Assembly: GCA_006176705.1 (NCBI GenBank)
Contig: QRFJ01001024.1
Coordinates: 472,927-536,926, forward strand
DNA from: Cocos nucifera
Taxonomy: Eukaryota > Streptophyta > Magnoliopsida > Arecales > Arecaceae
Length of the DNA: 64,000 nucleotides
Direction: 5' to 3'
Shown here: piece by piece, positions 46,416-57,730 of the stretch
Layout of the letters: each line of letters begins with the position of its first letter
How positions within the stretch are numbered: position 1 is the first letter of the stretch
Program-made: the position numbers and the translations under genes
Notes under the pieces: generated by a model
What the model saw: the letters and a program-made list of their open reading frames with translations, nothing else
What the model was told of the DNA's origin: nothing
The model's database searches: none

Positions 46416-48204
46416 TAAATTAAGGAAAATTTAATTATCAATTTAATCTGTCTATGTAAGCATAAGCTTATCACCTACTAATATCATCCAAATCAAAATA
46501 AACCTCCAATATACCATATGAAAATAGAGAAAATGTATAAAAAATATTGTATTATTAAAGTATTGAACGAATATTAAAAGTACTGAAAGAGAGAATGAAA
46601 TGTATTATATTATTAAAGTATTAAATTAAAAACATCTTGCTTGAAGAAAGAGAGAGAGTAAAAAAATCTTGTATTGTGGCCCATAAAACTTATAATTACA
46701 CTCTTGCATTTAAAGTCCACTCATGTTAATTAAATTGAAGTTCAGCAAATCATTAATGATTATTTATCTTTTATTTCACTATCATTGTATGTAGCTGAGA
46801 ATTTAGATTAATACTAAAAATTTAGATTGACAGATATATTAGCTATTATTTTATCTTGGATTTGTTGCTTCAAATTTTATTAATTTATTATTTATATTGA
46901 CTGGATATTGTTTGGGAGATGTTTTCTTGTTATTGATGGTATCTTTGGCGGTAGAAGATATAGTTCATATAATTTTATCTTTTTTCTATCAATTATTTTT
47001 TTTTTACTGCTTTTTTTTTGCTTTGTTGTTTTACTCTATAATTATTTGGATATTCAAATGTTACTTTTGTTTGGGTTTGACCGTATATTAAGTGGTGTTT
47101 AGAAAAGGCCAGTAAGGATATTTTATTTATTTGATTATTTTTTATATATCGTTAGTAGAGAGGTTATACTTAAAAGCAAAATCTATAATAATATTAAGAA
47201 TATTGATCATGGATTATTATCATCTATATTTATATTATCATAGTTTTATATTCACTATCTTTCATTGAAGAATATCATATATTATTTATCAACATCAATT
47301 TCATAATTATTTTTTATTTATTATCAAATTAAATGATTAATTTTATAAAATAATAAATTATGTAAACTAGAACTCGCATGCAACGTCCGTGCTTAAAACT
47401 AGTACAAATAGAATTGAATGTTCGAATCTTCTAAAATTCAATTATGATTCTCTTTTCCATTCAGATTTTATTCCAATCCAGATTTTAGTCATGAACCAAA
47501 CTTTTTGGAAAGTATAGCCATCCTGATTTCCAAAATCTACCCCTATCTAATCTAAAATTTTTTTAATTTGTTCGCTCAAATCTACCCCAGATATCTTTCA
47601 TATGGCAAAAACGTCATAGTTCTAATTCAACCCCCAAGAGCTAGAGCAGGTTCTACAAATTGTATCATGGATTACAAGCTCTCGCCTAGCATTTACAATA
47701 TTGAAATTGCATATACCTATCCACACTGTATGTACTAAGGCCGGTAATAGATTGAGTTTGAAAACCCTTCAACCTAGTCAGTAGACTAGATGCATTGTGC
47801 TGATTTATACTTTAATTCAAGCCACATACATCCCTCAATTGGATCATGCTGGAATGTATTATAGATAGGTAAGGATTTGTAAGATCTATTGAGTTTGTGA
47901 TGAGTGCGTAGAGCCAGCCATGCCCAATACTTCACTGGTTCAAAATTTTCATTATTCATTACTATAGGTGCAAACGGATCGAGTCAAATCAGGTCATAAG
48001 TGATCTCGATCTAATTTCTTGATTGAATTATAATGTTGGACTCGGATCTAGCCAATAAAAGATTGAGTCAGGTTAGATTGGATCTATGGTCATAATTGTC
48101 GAACCAATGGATCATTTGGATCAGGTTGTGTCCATGTCTAACTACCCCAATCTAAAAATTTAGGTCTAGATTAAACATAACTAACTATGTTTTTAAGTAC
48201 CATA
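46416..48204. other. AT-rich intergenic DNA with a possible Helitron 3' end at 47358-47404
   Basis: No gene is supported. At 47368-47404, GCATGCAACGTCCGTGC (a short weak stem) is followed by TTAAAACTAGT. Helitrons end in CTRR(T) preceded by a 16-20-bp hairpin about 10 bases upstream, so this fits the 3' terminus; a matching 5' TC end was not identified. Confidence 0.35.
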
Positions 48205-49090
48205 TGATGAGTTAAAGCCCATGTAAAGAAAGAAAAAAAATAGCCCAGCTCACTGGGGACCTACGAGCCAAGCCCGCATCACAAGCATGCGTTCTACAGT
48301 GCGTGTGACCCAGTAGGGCCTGCTGCGCCTGGGCCAGCACATGGCCGCATGCAGACACCGGCTCAGGTGGGCGCGTGCACATGAACCAGGTCTAGGAGGG
48401 CGCACATGCTAGTGCGGCCCAGGCCTAGGCGGGCGCGCGCTGGCACGGCATTTTCCCATGCAATCCATGTGCAAGACGTGGATCGACAGTTCATAGGGAG
48501 GTAGGTGGACCGGGGAACCATTTTTTCTTGATTTCTCATAGTCCACCATGGACCGAAGGGCGTTTCTTGCCCGTTTCACACGGTCTATGCAGTTTTTGGT
48601 GGACCAAATGGCTTCCAAGGCGCCATCTTGTGGCAAACGATAGTTTTATGAGTTCATATGATGGCCTAGACTTAAGAAGAGTTTCAAACAAAGACAGTAA
48701 TCCATTTTTGACTCAGATTGGGCTTTTTTTGGGCTTTGGGCATGCAAAATAGACGGTCGCGAGGCTTTTTTGAGAGGAAAAAAAGTGAGGTTTTCCCTTG
48801 CAAAAGGGAGCTCCCTTGCATTCTTTTCCTCAATTTTGTATCTTTTGTTCCATGGATTAATAGAAAAAATATTGAGGAGGTCTTGCCCATGAACGTAGGC
48901 TAGTTGATAGGCCGAATCATGTATATCTAGTATGTTTTCTTTTTATCTTGTTTTATTGCTTGATTATCTCTCGTTTTGCATTCTACATTTATTCAAAAAT
49001 CTTTTCTCTATAAAATGATCTATATTTCTATTATGCCTGTGTGTCGTATAGGTTAAGGTATGCTTGGTTACCCCTTGACCGATTCTTTCA
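48205..49090 (+). repeat. element 5 5' LTR
   Basis: An 886-bp LTR starting TGATGAGTTAAAGCCC and ending CCGATTCTTTCA, matching the coding-strand ends of element 4 LTRs (TGATGGATTG..., ...CTTTCA). It includes a GC-rich segment (48245-48470). Confidence 0.8.
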
Positions 49091-49108
49091 GTTTGGTATC
49101 AAAGCAAG
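49091..49108 (+). promoter_or_regulatory. element 5 primer binding site
   Basis: GTTTGGTATCAAAGCAAG follows the LTR directly. It is TGGTATCAGAGC with one G to A change; tRNA-iMet type. Confidence 0.78.
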
Positions 49109-49142
49109 GGGATTCTTTTATAGTTGGTTTGATTTTGAAACA

Positions 49143-49900
49143 ATGGCGGGCAAGACAATGACAACGAAGTATAAAATATTGAAGCTTGACGGATCAAATT
49201 TTGCACTTTGGAAGATGAAGATGCAGACGGTATTAATTAAGAATGGTTGTGAAGTTGCTTTGTAAGAAAAAGAATGCAAACTACAAGAGATGATGGATGG
49301 AAAATATGAGGAGAAAGATAGCCTGACAATGGAGAACCTCTATTTGGCATTGGATGATTCAGTATTATTTAATATTGAGGTCGAGACTACCGCAAAAGGG
49401 GTTTGAAAAAAATTGAAGAGCCTTTATGAAGGAAAGTTCTTGGTAAATAAAATCTGTTTGAGGCAATAATTATACAATCTAAAGATGAAGAATGGGACAT
49501 CAATTCAAGAGCACTTGGGTGTATTCAATTCTATTGTGAGCAAGCTTGCGGTCCTAGATGTGAGAATTAAAGATGAAGAAAAGGCTAGCATTCTACTTTG
49601 TTCTATGCCGAAATCTTGGAATAATCTCATTATGAACTTGAGTCGTGTTAAAATTCTCAAAATGGAGTTGTTGTTGGATCATTGCTAATAGAAGAGATGA
49701 GATGAAAATCTAGCTAAGGAAGCTCTTTGGAGGAAGCCATGGTAGCACGAGGGAGGCCTTTTGAGAGCGAACGTGGTGATAAAGAAAAAGGCGAGATCTA
49801 AATCCAAGGGCAAAAGGAAGGTGAAATGCTAGAATTATGAAAAATCAGGACACATAAAGAAAGATTATCGAGCCAGAAAAGTTGATACAAAATATGAATC
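49143..49900 (+). pseudogene. element 5 Gag
   Basis: It starts MAGKTMTTKYKILKLDGSNF, then ALWKMKMQTVL. A stop follows at codon 41. The UBN2 core continues at 49485-49688 with IQEHLGVFNSIVSKLAVLDV and LLCSMPKSWNNLIMNLS. A zinc knuckle lies at about 49825-49870 (CWNYEKSGHIKKDY, last Cys replaced by Tyr). Confidence 0.83.
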
Positions 49901-49984
49901 AAAAAATTTTTAATAATATTGTGAAAGATGAAGCTAGCTAGTTCAACTACTTCGGAAGATGGGGATGCATTGATGGCAATGGAG

Positions 49985-50245
49985 AGATCCAAGCTTGTAC
50001 ACCATTGGATTTTGGATTCAAGAGCATCTTTTCACATGTCTCTTTTTAGGAAATAGTTTCATACATACAAATCATGGGATAGTGGAGTTATCTATTCGGA
50101 TAATAATACAACATGTCCTATAATTGAAGTAGAAGATGTTTAGATCAAGATATTTGATGGTATAGTTCGGATAGTTTCTAATGTACACCATATTTTCGTG
50201 CTTCGCAAGAGTTTGCTATCACTTAAAAAGTTTTATAAATAACAC
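49985..50245 (+). pseudogene. element 5 protease segment
   Basis: HHWILDSRASFHMSLF keeps the catalytic Asp, but the following Gly is Arg. Downstream are NNTTCPIIEVEDV and KIFDGIVRIVSNV. Interrupted by stops. Confidence 0.78.
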
Positions 50246-51295
50246 TTAAAATTTATCGAAGAGAAAAATCAACTAAAGGTATGCCAAGGATGTTTGGTGG
50301 TGACAAAGTAGGGAGAGTAAATAGATGATCTTTATAAATTGATGGACGAGACTCAGATGGAAGAGGCGATAGTAACAAGTACAAAGATGGTGCCCCCAAC
50401 GATTTGACATTATCGTTTGGGGCATATGAGCAAGCACGAGCTATAAATATTATCAAATAAGAAACTTCTTCCCAAGATACAAGTCAGCATCGTTGAAATT
50501 TTGTGAAGATTGCATCTATGGTAAACAAAGAAGACTCTCTTTCTCTTTATCATAGTAGTGGAGTAAGAAATTTTTTGAGCTTATCTACTCAGATACTTAG
50601 GAGTCGCCTAATAGGTCATTTGATGGGTGTTCCTACTTTGTCTCCTTCATTGATGACTATTCTTGGAAGGCTTGAATATAAATTCTAAAGTGAAAATCCG
50701 ACATTTTTTAGATCTTTAAAAAATTCAAGGCTCTAGTGGAGAATAAAAATGATTTGAAAATCAAATGCCTATGTTTAGATAATGGAGGAGAATATTGTGC
50801 CAAAGAATTTAAAGAGTTTTTTGGTGAGCATAGAATTCAACGACACCTCACATTTCCTGGGACACCATAATAAAATGGCATGGCTGAGAGGTTAAACAAA
50901 GCACTCATGGAGAGGATCCCTAGTATGCTGAGTACCGCAAAACTTAACAAGAGATTTTGGATAGAAGTTGTGAGCATGGCTTGTTATTTAATCAATCGAG
51001 CATTGACAAAATTACTTGGATTGAAAATTCCAAAAGAACTTTGGAATGGCAAACCCGTTAATTATTTCCATCTCTGTGTCTTTGGATGTGACACATATAC
51101 ATGGATCTCGAAAGAAAAGAAGACAAAATTGAACAAGAACTCTCAAAGATGCATCTTTCTTAGTTATGCTAAAGGAGTAAAGGGATATCGATTGTGGAAC
51201 CCTACTACCTACAAGATCATTATTAGCCAAGATATTATTTTCAATGAAGAATCTTTTCAAGGCATCAAGAAAAAGCAAGATGATGAATATAATTG
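50246..51295 (+). pseudogene. element 5 integrase
   Basis: Pre-integrase HYRLGHMSKHEL-type segment near 50410, then broken core pieces (CLDNGGEYCAKEFKEFFGEH at 50772, close to the family's GGEY motif). Open segment 50880-51293 begins MAERLNKALMERIPSML and includes FWIEVVSMACYLINRA, then PKELWNGKPVNYFHLCVFGC and NSQRCIFLSYAKGVKGY. Stops before 50880 inactivate it. Confidence 0.85.
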
Positions 51296-51300
51296 ATGGA

Positions 51301-52080
51301 GAAGTTTCTACCACCGAGGGTTGAATATAATTGTTAGCCCGAAGATAAACCTGATGGTAGGCACGCGGTAGCATCGGTAAGACAAGATGATATCTTTCTG
51401 GGTGGTATATTTAAAAGATTCACCCTTCCTCTATTTGTTGTTGCTTGAAATTATTTACTTCAAAAGCAAAGTGGTCAGTCTTGCGCAGGGATGCTGGAAT
51501 GACCTGCAAAATAAAATTCGAGCCTAAGGATTTGATTCCGACGAGGATCCTTCGATGCTCAAGTCAACAGAGATTAGAAAAGCAACGATGAATTTTTTGA
51601 GAGAAATTTTTTGCTTACCTGGGTCCTCGGAGCTTACGATATTTGTAGAAGCGATGCTTTGCAGACGTTATGCTGTTCCGCTAATTTTGGGCCACTAATC
51701 ACGTTATTTTAAGATTAAGACCATTTTCTTAGAGTGGGGGGCTATTATTAGCATGATTAGGATGTTTTATCTGCTCCCACAAGTTCAGGTGGAGTAAAAA
51801 ATAGCTTGATCATGGCTGGATTGTAGTTGGATCACTGTTTATCTGTAAAAAAAAATTTCAAATATACTGAAGAGCTATTTGTCCGAGGTGATCTTAAGAG
51901 GTCTGAGTACTGAACAAGCTGTTATCAGAAAGAATAGCTTGGAAGCATGTCTATGTTCATCTTACAGGTCTGAAAGTAGGTATGCTAATGTCTCTACATC
52001 GGTCTGAGGTGTTTTGGTCATTAAATGGATTGATTTGAGGTGTTTACGTTACCACCGTAACAAGATCAATAAGCATTAAG
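51301..52080. other. LTR-like fragment, perhaps Ty3/gypsy
   Basis: After the copia break, the stretch 51480-51630 (GACCTGCAAAATAAAA, TTCCGACGAGGATCCTTCGA, GCTCAAGTCAACAGAG) resembles the R/U5 part of plant gypsy LTRs as I remember them. No LTR partner or coding sequence is present. Boundaries are unknown. Confidence 0.3.
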
Positions 52081-55000
52081 ATTTTATCTTAAGCATTAAT
52101 TTATTGAGTTTTTTAAGCATTAATCTTTTAAGTATATACTCAACATCACTTTCTTTCTTTTCGACAATATCAAAAAGCTCATGAGAATGATCAAGAAATA
52201 TCATCAAAATCAATAAGATTGAATTTAAGAATATATCAAAGTGAGAGATGTATCAAATTTAGAAGATCAATTTAAATGAGGCATCTCCCCTTTAAATATT
52301 TATTTTTTTATTCAAAATATATTTAAAATATCTCTTTCTTTTTATAAATTAGCTTGAATTCAAATATCAAAAAGCTCTTTCCTTTTGAATAAATTTAACT
52401 CTATAATCAGATTTTCAATCAAGTAATTACTTTGAGCTTGTAAAGGGAATAGAACTTTTCAAAAGATTTGAGCAGTGAGATTAAGCATAACATACACTTC
52501 AATATTTATTCTTTCCTTTTCTTAATAAAAATTAGTTATTTAAATTTAAAAAAATATATATCGAGAATGTGTCGAGCAAATTAATGATTTTAATATATAG
52601 TATTAGAGCAAATGAGAGTTACTTTTTCAAATTTATTTCTTGAGAAAAAATTATCTTGATACAAATAAGTTTATAAATATTTCTTAAGGCACATCAAAAA
52701 ATCAGGATCATATTCAGAGTTGTAAGTATGTTTCAAAATCAGATTTATAAATATGTATCAAAATTATTTCTTGGAGCAAGAAAAATGAATAATGTTTCAA
52801 ATTTAGTTTGACTCCAATTAATGTCCAAGAAGGATAGAGCAATCAAATCATATAAATTCAATTGAATGATAAAAAATGTCTGAAAGCTCATATTAAAGGA
52901 AGCATATTACACTTATTTTAGGATTTAATATCAAAGTTTATTTTCATCAACACAAAATAACTAGAATTTTCAATCAAAGCTAAATAATGTACAAAAAGCA
53001 TTTCTCTCCTTTTTTTTTATAATTATTGATGGATAAATTTACTTTCTAACTTTTAAATTTAGATGCTTGATTTTAAAAGTATTTTCAATCAACTAATCAT
53101 TTTTTCTTTGAATATTTTGTCTCCCTTACTTTTGCAAATAAAGTCATTTCAAAATTAAATAAAATTCAAAAGTATAACCATCAATGAGTGAAGTAACCAA
53201 TAATTAATCCAAATATCAATCAAATACAACATTCACTCAAGTAAATACCAAATTTTTAAAAATTTACTTTTCATTAAATTCAAAGGATGTTTACAAAAGG
53301 TTGTATATAATAAGAACAAATATCAAGAAGATCAAAAAAGTATGACATGTACATCTATCAAAAAGACTTTCTATTTAAATTTATATCTTCCTTTCTATAA
53401 GAAATGTCATTCAATTAAGTCCAGAAAAGATATAATTTTTTTTGAATTTATCTCAAATAATATCATATTAAGAGTATATCAATGTAAAATAGATTTGAGA
53501 CATCATATTCAATTTTTTTGTCAAAAATAATATAGTAAAATGCAAGGTAAGAATGATACTATTGATACCAAGAGTGAAAATTTTCTTAGGAAGAAACTTC
53601 TTGATACTAATTATGAAAATAATTAATTTTATATAAATTAATAAAATAATTATTTCTTTGAAATTTTTTTTTGATATCAATTGAACTAAAATTTAGATCA
53701 AATCATGATTTTTTTGATAGTTTAATACTACTTATAGATCAATTTACAAATTTAGCTTGATACTAATTATTTTAGTTTTGAGGTGATAAAAATGAATCAT
53801 TTCAAATTAAATAGTTTTGAGATTTTAGAATGATAAATCAATTTGAATTGATATCAGCAAATCAGTCAAAGCAAATCTTAAAGAATTTTTCAGTTGTTCT
53901 TTAAAAAGTCCATCTCTTTCTTTTCTTAAGAAATATCAAGCAATTAGATTCAAAAAAGATATGTATTTTTTTGAATTTATCTCAAATAATATCATATCAA
54001 GAATATAGTTGTGTAAAACCAGATTTGAATAAAGACATTCTTTTTTTTTTGCTAAAAATATAAGATAAATAGTAAGTTATATGATACCAATTAATTAAAA
54101 CTAAAGTCCTCTTTAAATATTTAGCTTCAAAAATAAATGATAGCTTTCTTAAAATATTTTACTTGATATCAACTTCAAAAGCTTCAAAAAAATATTTTTT
54201 AAATTTAATTTTTAAAATCAATCAATCAAAACAAAGTATGAATGTTCATTAATAAATTATCTTTAAAAAATAATTTTTTGATACTAATTAATTATCAAAA
54301 AGAATGATGATATGATTAAAACATGTGAAGAACAAATAATCATTAATAAATTTTGTTTTTGTTAAGTTCCAAAATAATTTCATAATATTTTCTCCCCTTG
54401 TTTTTAATTGATAAGTGCTAGAAAATTCATTTTACTTAATTCTTCCTATTTTTCTTTCAAAATATGCATATTCATTTAATTTAATTAATCATTCATTTCT
54501 CTCTCTTCATTTTATAAACAAAGCATATTTTTAAACACATAAACATAAATGAAAGCATCAAACACATTGAATTTTCATAAAAAGTTAAATTTTCGTGGAT
54601 CATTAAAACAATATAACAAAGTGTGATGAATGAAATCATGCAAGATATATAAGAGCTATATTCTATACAAAAGTCAAAAAAGGATTGTTACTAAAGCTAT
54701 ATAAAAGAAATCCTAGTATCCTAAGAAAGTACATATAAGGATAATCTAGGATGAATGTCTAGAGTTTTGAACTAGATGGAAGAGGGGTTTAGAGAGGATT
54801 ATGGCTCAAGAAAAATGGGAATAGAATGATAGAGCCTTGGGACATTTTCAATAAAGAAAATGTCAACCCCTGAAGAGGGGTCGACTCTAATGAAACATAA
54901 AGTTGGCTTCTCATAGAACTACTTTTTCTTGAAAGCATGAGTTGACTCACTAGGTCTAAGAGTCAACTCTTCAAAGTAGAAAATAGTTCAAGGAGTCTTT

Positions 55001-55756
55001 TTTTAATTCAAGAAGAATTTGATCAAATTAAATAGAAATTAATAGGCAATCAAATCAATGATCAAGATGGATATTCATATTGATTTGGGGGATCAAGAAT
55101 AAATCAATTAGGAGTATGATAATCAAACAAATAAAGTTTGATCAAATCAAGAGGAATCTAGATAATGGCTTTAAAGGTTTAATTCAACTAGGAGATTTTT
55201 CAAATCATTAGAGATCAACCTAAGATGCAATGTAAATCAATACATTAAGCTCTTGATCTTTTATGATTAAAGTATCTTATATTCGAGTACTTAGATCATA
55301 CAATTTTTAGAGAATTTCAATAATAAAGCATCTTAAGATAGGAATGTCAAAAAAAATTATTCAGTTTATAAGTTTTGCAATCAAAAAGATCCTTATACAA
55401 TTATGCTTCTTTTAATTTAAGTTTCTAAGGAATAAAGTAATATGGGGAAGCTAAAAAATTATGCTGAATTTTCAAAGAACTTAAGCTCATATCAATATTA
55501 TGCATAGAAGAGAGTACGTTGATTTTGAATTTTATATAATATCAATAAATTTAAATATTTGAATGATAAATCATCAAAATCAATCAATTATTCTAAATAA
55601 ATTTAAAAAATATTGATAGTATAATGTAAAAAAAAGTTAGCTTTTACCAAACAATATCATCCATCAATTTTTTTTAGAGTCCAAGCCATTCATCCATAAG
55701 AATTAGCTCATTTTGCTTTATTGGATGCTTGGTACACTGCAAAATCTTTTGCTAGT
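52081..55756. other. AT-rich repetitive DNA without genes
   Basis: Strongly AT-rich with recurring words such as GATACCAATT and AATATCAAAAAG. A diverged direct duplication is seen at 53390-53575 and 53930-54090: both contain TTTTGAATTTATCTCAAATA and AATATCATAT. A cluster of GTCGACTC/GAGTCAACTC motifs lies at 54868-54975, as in the two LTR-like blocks of element 1, so part may be a copia LTR or internal region. Short ORFs here look random. Confidence 0.4.
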
Positions 55757-57150
55757 CATTACTACAAAAAGGTTTTATGGCAGCGGTTTTTAAAATCGCT
55801 GCCATAGATCCTACGGCAGCAATTTTCGTTAACCGCTGCTATAGGTCCAATCTATAGCAGCAGTTATATGAAACCACGGTCATAAGTCAGACCTATAGCA
55901 GTGATTAGTAAAACTACTACCATAAGTCGGACCTATAGTAGCAGTTAGTAGGAACCGCTGCTATAAGCTTATTTATGGCAGCGGTTAATTGTAACCACTG
56001 CCACATATATTTTTTTCTTTAAATATTATATAATTTTAAAATTTAATATCCATCTTCATCATTCGTTATCTAAATAATTATCATTAGAGTATTGTCGCAA
56101 AGGATCGCCTCGATCCGATGGCCCTAACTTCATTGATAAAAAAAATTTGATTTCGATGATCACGAACGACGATGTGATGATCTGATAGATGGAGACCTCT
56201 GATGGATTCGAAAACCTGCAATGATGATCTTAGTGATATTTGTAGCATACTATCAATGTTTCACTTTAATTGGATATTGTTATCTTAATCAATTTAGTAT
56301 AGATTAGTTTCGACCGTTAAATGATAAACGAGTGATCAAAGGACCAAATGGTGTTCAATTATGAGATAATTTTTTTATAAATGATCTTAGCTACTACTTT
56401 AATCATTTTTTATGATGGTGATTATAAAATTTAACTCATGAGATGAAGAACGATCTAAACCTATATGTCTCCTGATAACCATTCCGAAACTTTACTGGTT
56501 GTTATGCTCGTGCTTTTGCAATATCTACTTAACATGAACAATTTTATCAAAAATAATTAATTTTATTATTATCATCTATAAAATATTTAAAATTATAACA
56601 AGATCATTTAACTAAAAAAATTATCTCAATAAATCGAATTTCATTTAACCCTTTTGATCGCTTGTTTCTAATTTAACGACGAAATTTATTTCATAACCTA
56701 AATTGACCAATGATATGATATTTCGATTGAAGTAAAACTTTGATAGTATGCTAACAAAACATGATCGAGAGTCAATATTATTAGACTTTTTTGGATCCAT
56801 CAAGCTCCATCATATCAGATCAATCACAATCGTCGAAAATCGAATTTTTCTAAATGATGAAGCTAGGGCCATCGAATCGAGCGATCTTTGGCGACGAAAA
56901 CTCTAAATGACTAATTATTTAGATAATGAACGATGAAGATGAGCATTAAATTTTAAAAATTATATAATATTAAAAAAAATAAAGAAAAAAAATTATTTCC
57001 AACCTATCGACAGCGGTTATCAAAAATCCGCTTGCTATACGATCTACCGCAAACAGTATAGAACCACTGCCATAGATTTATGGCAATAATTTTATCGCTG
57101 CATATGATTTAATGACAAGCGGTTTCGATAATCGCAGGGTGTGCCATAGG
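55757..57150. mobile_element. 1.4-kb long inverted repeat (foldback-type, CACTA-like end)
   Basis: The left end TACTACAAAAAGG is followed by six 38-43-bp units, each a mini inverted repeat of GGCAGCGGTT...AACCGCTGCC (55780-56010). The sequence of 56015-56450 reappears reverse-complemented in 56530-56995. Examples are TTCATCATTCGTTATCTAAA (left) against TTCATCGTTCATTATCTAAA (right, read backwards), and GCATACTATCAATGTTT against GCATACTATCAAAGTTT. The right arm ends with decayed GCAGCGG-type units (57005-57140). The centre, near 56490, is unpaired. No transposase. Arms are diverged but aligned over nearly their whole length. Confidence 0.75.
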
Positions 57151-57169
57151 TTAGGTTAAAAATTTTTAA

Positions 57170-57730
57170 ATATTTTCTACTTTTCTTTCGTGGCGCGCTG
57201 ATCTCTCTCTCGTCTCTCCCTCCTTCCGTTGCCAGTGAGGCTTTCTTTCTCGATCAGCGCACCCCTCCTTCCCTGATCGATGGCAACACCCTCCTTCCCC
57301 CTCCCCATTCTGGCCCCATCCTCCGCACCGCCCTTCCTGCCACCCGCCACCTCCCACACTCGACACCCGCTGCCCTCACCCTCCCTTTGGCCACCCACCC
57401 ATTCCCCCATCCTCGACCTGTCTCCCTCCTCGTGCTGTCATCTGCCACCCCCCCACTCGCCCCTATTTCCCAACCTCTCCTCCTTCCCCATCCCGACACC
57501 TCACTACCCTTCTGCCACACCTAGCTCTGATCCTCACCCCCTAGCCGCCCCTTTTGCCCACCTCGCCCCCTCAACCGGCCGCCACCCCCAGTCGCCTTCC
57601 CGCCACCCCTATTCCAACACCCCACCCCCACCCTCGCCCCTGACGTCCCTCCTTCCCCCATCCCGACCGCTCCTTCCACGCAATCTGGCACCCCACCGAC
57701 CCCTCCACCCCAACCATCTATTAAGATATA
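57170..57730. repeat. C/T-rich low-complexity block
   Basis: Roughly 500 bases of CCC/CT-rich sequence. A Pro/Ser-rich frame (57280 onward, + strand) and Gly/Arg-rich frames (- strand) result from composition. The + frame runs past 57731 into the LTR of element 6, so its C-terminus is not original. It could be the remnant of a Pro-rich exon, but no motif supports that. Confidence 0.45.

Larger units (their letters stand above)
48205..51300 (+). mobile_element. element 5: 3'-truncated Ty1/copia element, same family as element 4
   Basis: 5' LTR (48205-49090), primer binding site, gag, protease and integrase in order on the + strand. Similarity to copia stops shortly after the integrase C-terminus at about 51295. 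RT, RNase H and the 3' LTR are missing. The Gag start and the integrase C-terminus are close to those of element 4. Confidence 0.85.

Noticed and set aside
46897..47102. Hydrophobic Phe/Leu-rich ORFs
   Set aside because: T-rich DNA gives such frames by chance; two frames overlap with the same character.
52081..55756. Possible tandem satellite
   Set aside because: Words recur, but no regular period could be followed beyond one diverged duplication of about 525 bp.
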